DNA from: Lucifuga dentata
Taxonomy: Eukaryota; Chordata; Actinopteri; Ophidiiformes; Bythitidae
Assembly (NCBI GenBank): GCA_014773175.1
Contig: VXCM01002604.1
Span: forward strand, 1-64,000
Length of the DNA: 64,000 bases
Direction of reading: 5' to 3'
Below, piece by piece: positions 59,219-64,000 of the stretch (positions are counted from its first letter, which is position 1; each line of letters begins with the position of its first letter). The translations under genes were made by a program, and so were the position numbers. The notes below the pieces were generated by a model, which did no database searches, had not been told where the DNA came from, and worked only from the letters and a program-made list of their open reading frames with translations.

Positions 59219-62200
59219 GATGCAGCCCCAGTCAGATAAACAAGATCATGTAGTGTGTTTGATGCCAAAGATTTCCTTACAGCAAAGTGTTAAATTGTTA
59301 ATTAATCCAAAACTGAAGTATGTAGCCATGATTCTCAATGTTTTTTTTTTTTTTTNAAAAAAAAAAAAAAAAAAAAAAAATTCCTCGTGCAGTGTGTTGT
59401 ACTGAAATTGAGTTCAGTCTTTGACAGTATGAGTGTGGAAGCTGACTGACACCAATGAAAAACTAGATACTATTTAGGCTATTTTCACAAACAAATAAAT
59501 AAATAAATAAATGGTAATTAAAAGAGAATAAAATTAAACATTTAAAAAAAGCTAGTTCTTAATGAAACCCATTTTATTTGTGAATAATATGCCACAGTAG
59601 AATTTCCATAGATTTAATCTCTGCAATAACCACCATGAGGGGGTGGTCTAAGTACCACCAGTGATACATGTGCCACAACTTGGGAACCATGGACATTATG
59701 GAATACTCTGTTGTATAACAACCCTGAAGGAACTAGGTAATAAAGTGATACAACAGCCTGCATCGACCTTTTGTACGCTTATAGAACCAAAATAAAAAGT
59801 GAACACAGGACCTAAATATTCTGTTAACAGTTGTCCATTTATTATGTTTAATCATCACCTTCCATCAAATACTTTCAGGGTGTTAGAAGATTTTGCAACC
59901 CAAAACTGCAGCAGCTGCCACTGCCTGAAATGGTCACATGGCTCAAACTGTGATAAAAGAAAATCAAGCTGAGTTTTTAGAATCCATGAAACCACTTAAA
60001 GCACTTTACAGACTAAACCATGACAAATCAGCATTGGTCAGCCAGGAAAACCCTCAGCTCTGTACCTGTTTTAATGTCTCACTGCTCACATGTTGTTCCA
60101 GAAAACAATCGATCCTGTAGCTTGTAGCTCTCAGCTGTAGCATTTGCTTCATTAGTACTTTAACTCGTTACAGGATCCAGTTTACTCAGCTCAGACAGTA
60201 AGTAGAAACAGATAGAAGAAGAGAAATGCACCAATCATGGGTCCCATGCAGTCCTTGAAAACTTAGCATTGGTATTATAGCTGAGGTCTTACTTCAGGTA
60301 TAATAAATCAATTACTGGATAAAGGTTTTATCTACTATAATTGAAAATTAGAAGCAAAAAAGGCTTCCTGATTTGAAATTTTAAGGGGAAATGACAGAAT
60401 GTAATGGCATTTTGAGGACACTAATTCATTTTACTGGATTTAGGTTTCTGCTTGAGTTAAATAGTTTCATTCATTTTTAAAGAAAATGTAATAATTTTAA
60501 TTAGGTTACTTTTCAGTTCTAATACCAATCTGCAGCTGTAGTACTTTTTCCTCTTTTTAAGATGAATGTTTGATGCAGGCTACTCTGTTCCAGCCAGGTC
60601 AGCCTCTGATGGAATTGCTGCTCTGAGCAGAATTTTATTATGTGCCCGATGGCATGAACTAAAAAAATACAACAGGTATTGGTGTACGTTGATGTTTTCA
60701 ATCTGATAAGGAGAAATCAAATAACAGTGAGGAAAATTCTCTTGTTTTCCCTCAGAGCTGGTTAAAAGATGTGGTTAAAATGTTGATTTGTGTTTGTGTC
60801 ATGTAATAACCAAATGCAATTTTTAGAAAATACATAATGTGTTGACTGATGAACTGAGTCGGTGCCCCCCATCTCATATGATGCCCTACGCACTACAGGG
60901 AGGGGCGGCACTGGTTCCTACAGTGAGGAAACATTGTAGAGCATTTATGACAGCACAGTGGTTTGATTGATTTAAAGTGCTGATGTGATGCGTGCCTGAG
61001 CTAAGACAACAGCCCAAGGTGAATGCTAACTGATACAAAGATGAGATGGCATGTGTACTGGGGCGTTCTACACTCCTAGACTCTCAATCCAGATAACAAC
61101 AAATCCAAAAACCATCTACCTAGTTGAGCTTCTTGATCATCGGAGTCACCTATCAGATGCTGTGCTGAGGCAGAAAGAGGAGGAAAAGGAAGGAGACGGG
61201 GAAGGGCGGCTGCTGGTGATTCGAGGCCAGAGCACGGCAAGATGTCACATCCTAACCTCTGGCACTGGAGACTTGTGTCATCTCCACACTTGGCAGATCC
61301 ACTGGCTTGCCCCCGGCTATCTACTCTATATATAGAGACGAGGGGATACTTCTTAACTCGCTGTCTACACGAACAATGGGATAAATTCACATTCAGCACG
61401 TGATGCGGTGCATGTGAAGTGACACGGTGATGCAGGTACAGGATGCAGCCGATCTTTGAGGATCTGTGTGATATTTCTGCACAGGAGGAAAAAAAAAGAC
61501 TTATCATAAAGGTTGCAATGAAAGCGTGCTAAAAATAGTGCGAAACGACAAGCAACTGGGTGAAGGAGACAAATCCAAGGGGAGAGCTGGAGAGTTAGCA
61601 TCCGTCCAGCCCAAAGGACACGAGAGCCTCATTTCCTCATCATCCCCTCAGTGCATAAATCCTGCGCTACTCATTCATCCAGTCTCTGAATATTAGCAAA
61701 TCAATTCATTTTCATCCAAAGCTAGTTGTTCTGCTTTCACAATGAAGGATGGAGGAAAATCTGAATGTAAAAAGCCTCCTAATTGCACAATACCGGCTTA
61801 GGATGCTGGATTAGCCTGTATTTCATTTTCAAGGTCACAGGAGCAGGCAGACGTGGGATGATAATAGCTTTCAGCACAGCATGCCTCAGAAATCTTCATA
61901 CCTAGGGCGTGAGGCTGTACAGCTCAATCCTGAGGTGAATTATCACAAAGCCTGCACAGGATGCAAGCCAACCAGAAAATAAAAATCTAATTGCAGGCAG
62001 CATCCAGTTTATTTAACTCTATCATTTGTGGCAAAAGCAATTTTCCCTCAATTGCAAAGTGAAGTAGGCAGCGCCATGAGGTAGAACATGCTGTTTTTGC
62101 CATGGCCTGTTGAACTCGCTGCCATAATGCGACTAATGAAAGCATCACTCTATGGACAACTGGACTAATGGTAGGCATGCCCTGTGCCGGCGCGACATCT

Positions 62201-62488
62201 CAGAGCGTGGCTGTAACATGCTCACACAGGTCTTTCTAAGGTGTGGTCATACCTGTAGTTTATTTACATTTACCAAAGATTTGACAAAGAAAAAATTCTA
62301 AATAACTGGAAATATTTCAATATCTCATAGGTCGGAAGCATCTGGGAGAAGACGTTTACTGTGCCGGGATAGACGAACAACATGGGACAACAATGGAGTT
62401 GGCATACATTCATAAGCATCATGTTAGCCATAAAGCTATGCTAGCAGAATGCAGCAGAATTTGACACACTGAAATATAACAGCGGTAT
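57059..62488. other. no gene; several simple repeats
   Basis: Poly-A with N at 58494-58531, (GA)n at 58936-58968, (AC)n at 59137-59214 and poly-T/N/poly-A at 59341-59380. Open frames of 142 codons (57408-57836) and 143 codons (minus, 61076-61507) show no known domain. The 61600-62220 part is repeat-free and mixed in composition, perhaps single-copy. Confidence 0.5.
59137..59214. repeat. (AC)n microsatellite, interrupted
   Basis: Two AC runs separated by a short interruption. Confidence 0.95.
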
Positions 62489-62745
62489 CACAATACTGGT
62501 GATTTTGTGTGTTTGAGCCCAATATATCCAACCCGTTTACCATTTTCCAAAATACATTACTTTAGCAATAAATTTTAATATTGTTTTTCCTACCTTCCAG
62601 CAGTACACTATAAAATGAACTTGTAGAGACTTGAGACGTGACTTTTGTTAAAGTAACTTTATTTAATCAATCCAACAGGAGCTGCACAGAAGATAATGTA
62701 TGTCTCCGCCAGGGAATAGAAGATAATGACTTTTACCAAGAAATT
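62489..62745 (+). mobile_element. TTAA-B MITE, 5' part, truncated
   Basis: Diverged left terminus (CGGTATCACAATACTGGTGA), then CCTACCTTCCAG, GAACTTGTAGAGACTTGAGA, GCTGCACAGAAGATAATGTA and TACCAAGAAATTAG. B sequence stops near 62745, close to the start of the LTR downstream. Confidence 0.75.
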
Positions 62746-62789
62746 AGTTTGCTAGCATAGCAGAGCTCTGGATTTTGAGTTTTTCCACC

Positions 62790-63258
62790 TGTTGTGCATG
62801 ATTGACAAAATGTAAGTTGTCATGTTTCATTTGTTTTGTTATTCTGCATTTGTTTACTGGGCTGGTCATAATTTAAGTTAATTTACTGTTTTATGCTGTA
62901 ATTGGCTTAATCACTTTATCTAGGGCACTATATGGTTGTTGATTTACTTTACTTTATCGTGTTACAGTTGTGTTATCTTTGTACATGTTTAGTAAATATC
63001 CTTATAATTTATGGCATGTTGATACACAGTTCAGTTTAATTCTTATGTATATAAAGATTGTTGTTTTCTGTTTTTGTAGACCACATACACATACAAAGTC
63101 CACAAAGTGTCCTCCAGTGACTAACGTATGACTACAGTTGAAACAATAAATCACCTGAATTTGGATCCTCTCTCCTGTCCTGATTCTGTGACTAGAATCC
63201 TTTCCATATCTGCCAACCTAAACCAATAAACCTACCCAAAGGCCCAGCCTTTAATACA
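62790..63258 (+). mobile_element. 5' LTR of a retrotransposon
   Basis: Begins TGTTGTGCATG and ends TTTAATACA, i.e. TG...CA, immediately followed by a primer-binding site. It has a TATA-like TATATAAAG at 63047-63055 and AATAAA at 63145-63150, in the right order for promoter and poly-A signal. The start is my inference, because the 3' LTR lies outside the window and cannot be compared. Confidence 0.7.
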
Positions 63259-63275
63259 TGGTCTTTTGAGCCGGA
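63259..63275 (+). promoter_or_regulatory. primer-binding site, tRNA-Tyr type
   Basis: TGGTCTTTTGAGCCGGA matches the complement of the 3' end of vertebrate tRNA-Tyr including CCA (TGGTCCTTCGAGCCGGA, from memory) at 15 of 17 bases. Both differences are C to T. It starts directly after the terminal CA of the LTR, where minus-strand DNA synthesis would be primed. Confidence 0.75.
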
Positions 63276-63293
63276 TTGGGTCCACCAGACGAT

Positions 63294-64000
63294 ATGGAAA
63301 ACGCTGCAGATGTACCAGAGAGCACAGGACACCTCCATAGGACACGTTGTTTGCCCACACCCCTAGTTAACTACGCAGTTGGATACTGCCTCCACGAGGA
63401 TCAGCCTTTTCACCTTCCTGTCCGCTCCTATAGCCATAGTAGTGGTAGAGCAAGGTCAACATCCACCATCAGTGGAAGCCGCTCCAGTCACCGGTCCAGC
63501 AGGTCTCACTTTTCAATATCTCCTGTGCAGGCTCTGTCCAGCATGCAAGCAGCGCAATTAGAAGAGAGGATGAGAGTAATGCAGCTTGAAGAAGTCTGAC
63601 GGCAAATAGAGGAAGATAGCAGCGCAGACTTACAATGCCAGCAGCTCGACACCAAGGCCAGAGAGGCACAGCGCCTTCAAGAGGAAGAGACTCAAGCTCG
63701 TGAGGCTCTGGCTAAATGGTTAGACAGACATCGTCGTCTTGTACAAGCTGAAAATGAGTGGAAAATTGCTAAGTTAGTAACGTCTATGCTGGAAGAGGAT
63801 AACGAGCCCCCGGACATCGGAGGTACAGCCGATAACGATGATTCTTTGCTCCAGGCGGTACAGGCAAATGACGCAGCTGCATGCATTCAAACTCAAGATC
63901 AGTTAGCCAGTTCTCAAGCTCCTGTGCTCATATCTACTCCAGCCTATGGACTCTCCGCTGCACCACAATCTCAGAATGAAGTGTTTCCAACTGCTCAGTC
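63294..64000 (+). pseudogene. gag-like N-terminal frame with internal stop, runs off window
   Basis: From ATG 63294 the frame reads MENAADVPESTG, then a Ser/Arg-rich segment (SGRARSTSTISGSRSS), then a charged coiled-coil-like stretch (MQAAQLEERMRVMQLEEV), to a TGA at 63597-63599. The same frame stays open after the stop for 133 codons to the window end, continuing as Glu/Gln-rich helix (EAQRLQEEETQAREALAKWL) and then acidic and polar sequence. A Ser-rich head followed by a coiled coil fits the N-terminal Gag of BEL/Pao-type elements, but gypsy types are not excluded. Position after the LTR and primer-binding site supports gag. The stop marks this copy as broken unless it is a sequencing error. 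Confidence 0.65.

Noticed and set aside
60890..60935. GGGGCGGCACTGGTTCC as a tRNA-derived SINE head
   Set aside because: Too short a match and no B box or tail nearby.
61076..61507. 143-codon minus-strand open frame
   Set aside because: The longest frame in the window, but with no recognisable domain and a length expected by chance in 64 kb.

Overview
The window looks like non-coding, AT-rich nuclear DNA of a vertebrate, most probably a teleost fish. The evidence is many long (AC)n, (GT)n, (CTTT)n and (GATA)n microsatellites, a LINE 3' end of the fish Rex/RTE type with a (GGAT)n tail, an L2-like LINE, several hAT and Harbinger-type elements, and the 5' end of an LTR retrotransposon. I found no host protein-coding gene, tRNA, rRNA or CRISPR array. 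The longest open frames are about 140 codons and resemble nothing I know. Most other open frames are translations of repeats.

The dominant feature is one family of short DNA transposons (MITEs), called TTAA-A and TTAA-B here. Full copies are about 500-620 bp. Each starts with TTAAAGGACCATACC and ends with its reverse complement, and the inverted repeats extend for roughly 90 bp. The A and B subfamilies share their internal layout but differ in the terminal repeats (A: ACCACCCATTTTGCATG; B: GGCGATCATGCATG). About 19 full, deleted or partial copies are spread over the window in both orientations. Several sit inside other transposons at a TTAA, and A copies sit inside B copies. TTAA target sites with AGG termini suggest a Kolobok-type (or less likely piggyBac-type) transposase supplied in trans.

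Layout: 1-9 kb, TTAA copies and microsatellites. 9.3-10.8 kb, a hAT element with a perfect 8-bp target duplication, interrupted by a TTAA-A copy. 11.2-11.7 and 48.1-48.7 kb, two Harbinger-like MITEs of one family. 12.9-23.3 kb, a cluster of TTAA copies including A nested in B. 25.2-25.8 kb, a degraded hAT with a transposase fragment. 27.0-30.5 kb, a nested stack: an L2-like LINE split by a hAT, then a Rex-type LINE split by a TTAA-B copy that carries an L2-like tail and another repeat. 31.7-33.1 kb, a second TTAA-flanked MITE and a long-arm foldback. 36.9-38.3 kb, a three-layer nest. 40.1-41.4 kb, a hAT with a perfect 8-bp target duplication. 42-43.2 kb, a microsatellite block. 44.8-46.3 kb, a TTAA-B copy broken by other insertions. 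56.3-57.1 kb, the 3' end of a Rex-type LINE. 62.8-64.0 kb, an LTR, a tRNA-Tyr-like primer-binding site and a broken gag-like frame running off the window.

The assembly is imperfect. There are 23 single N positions, and seven of them are flanked by exact 61-67 bp direct copies that look like unmerged contig overlaps. The others lie mostly in or beside homopolymers or simple repeats. Lengths across those sites should not be trusted.
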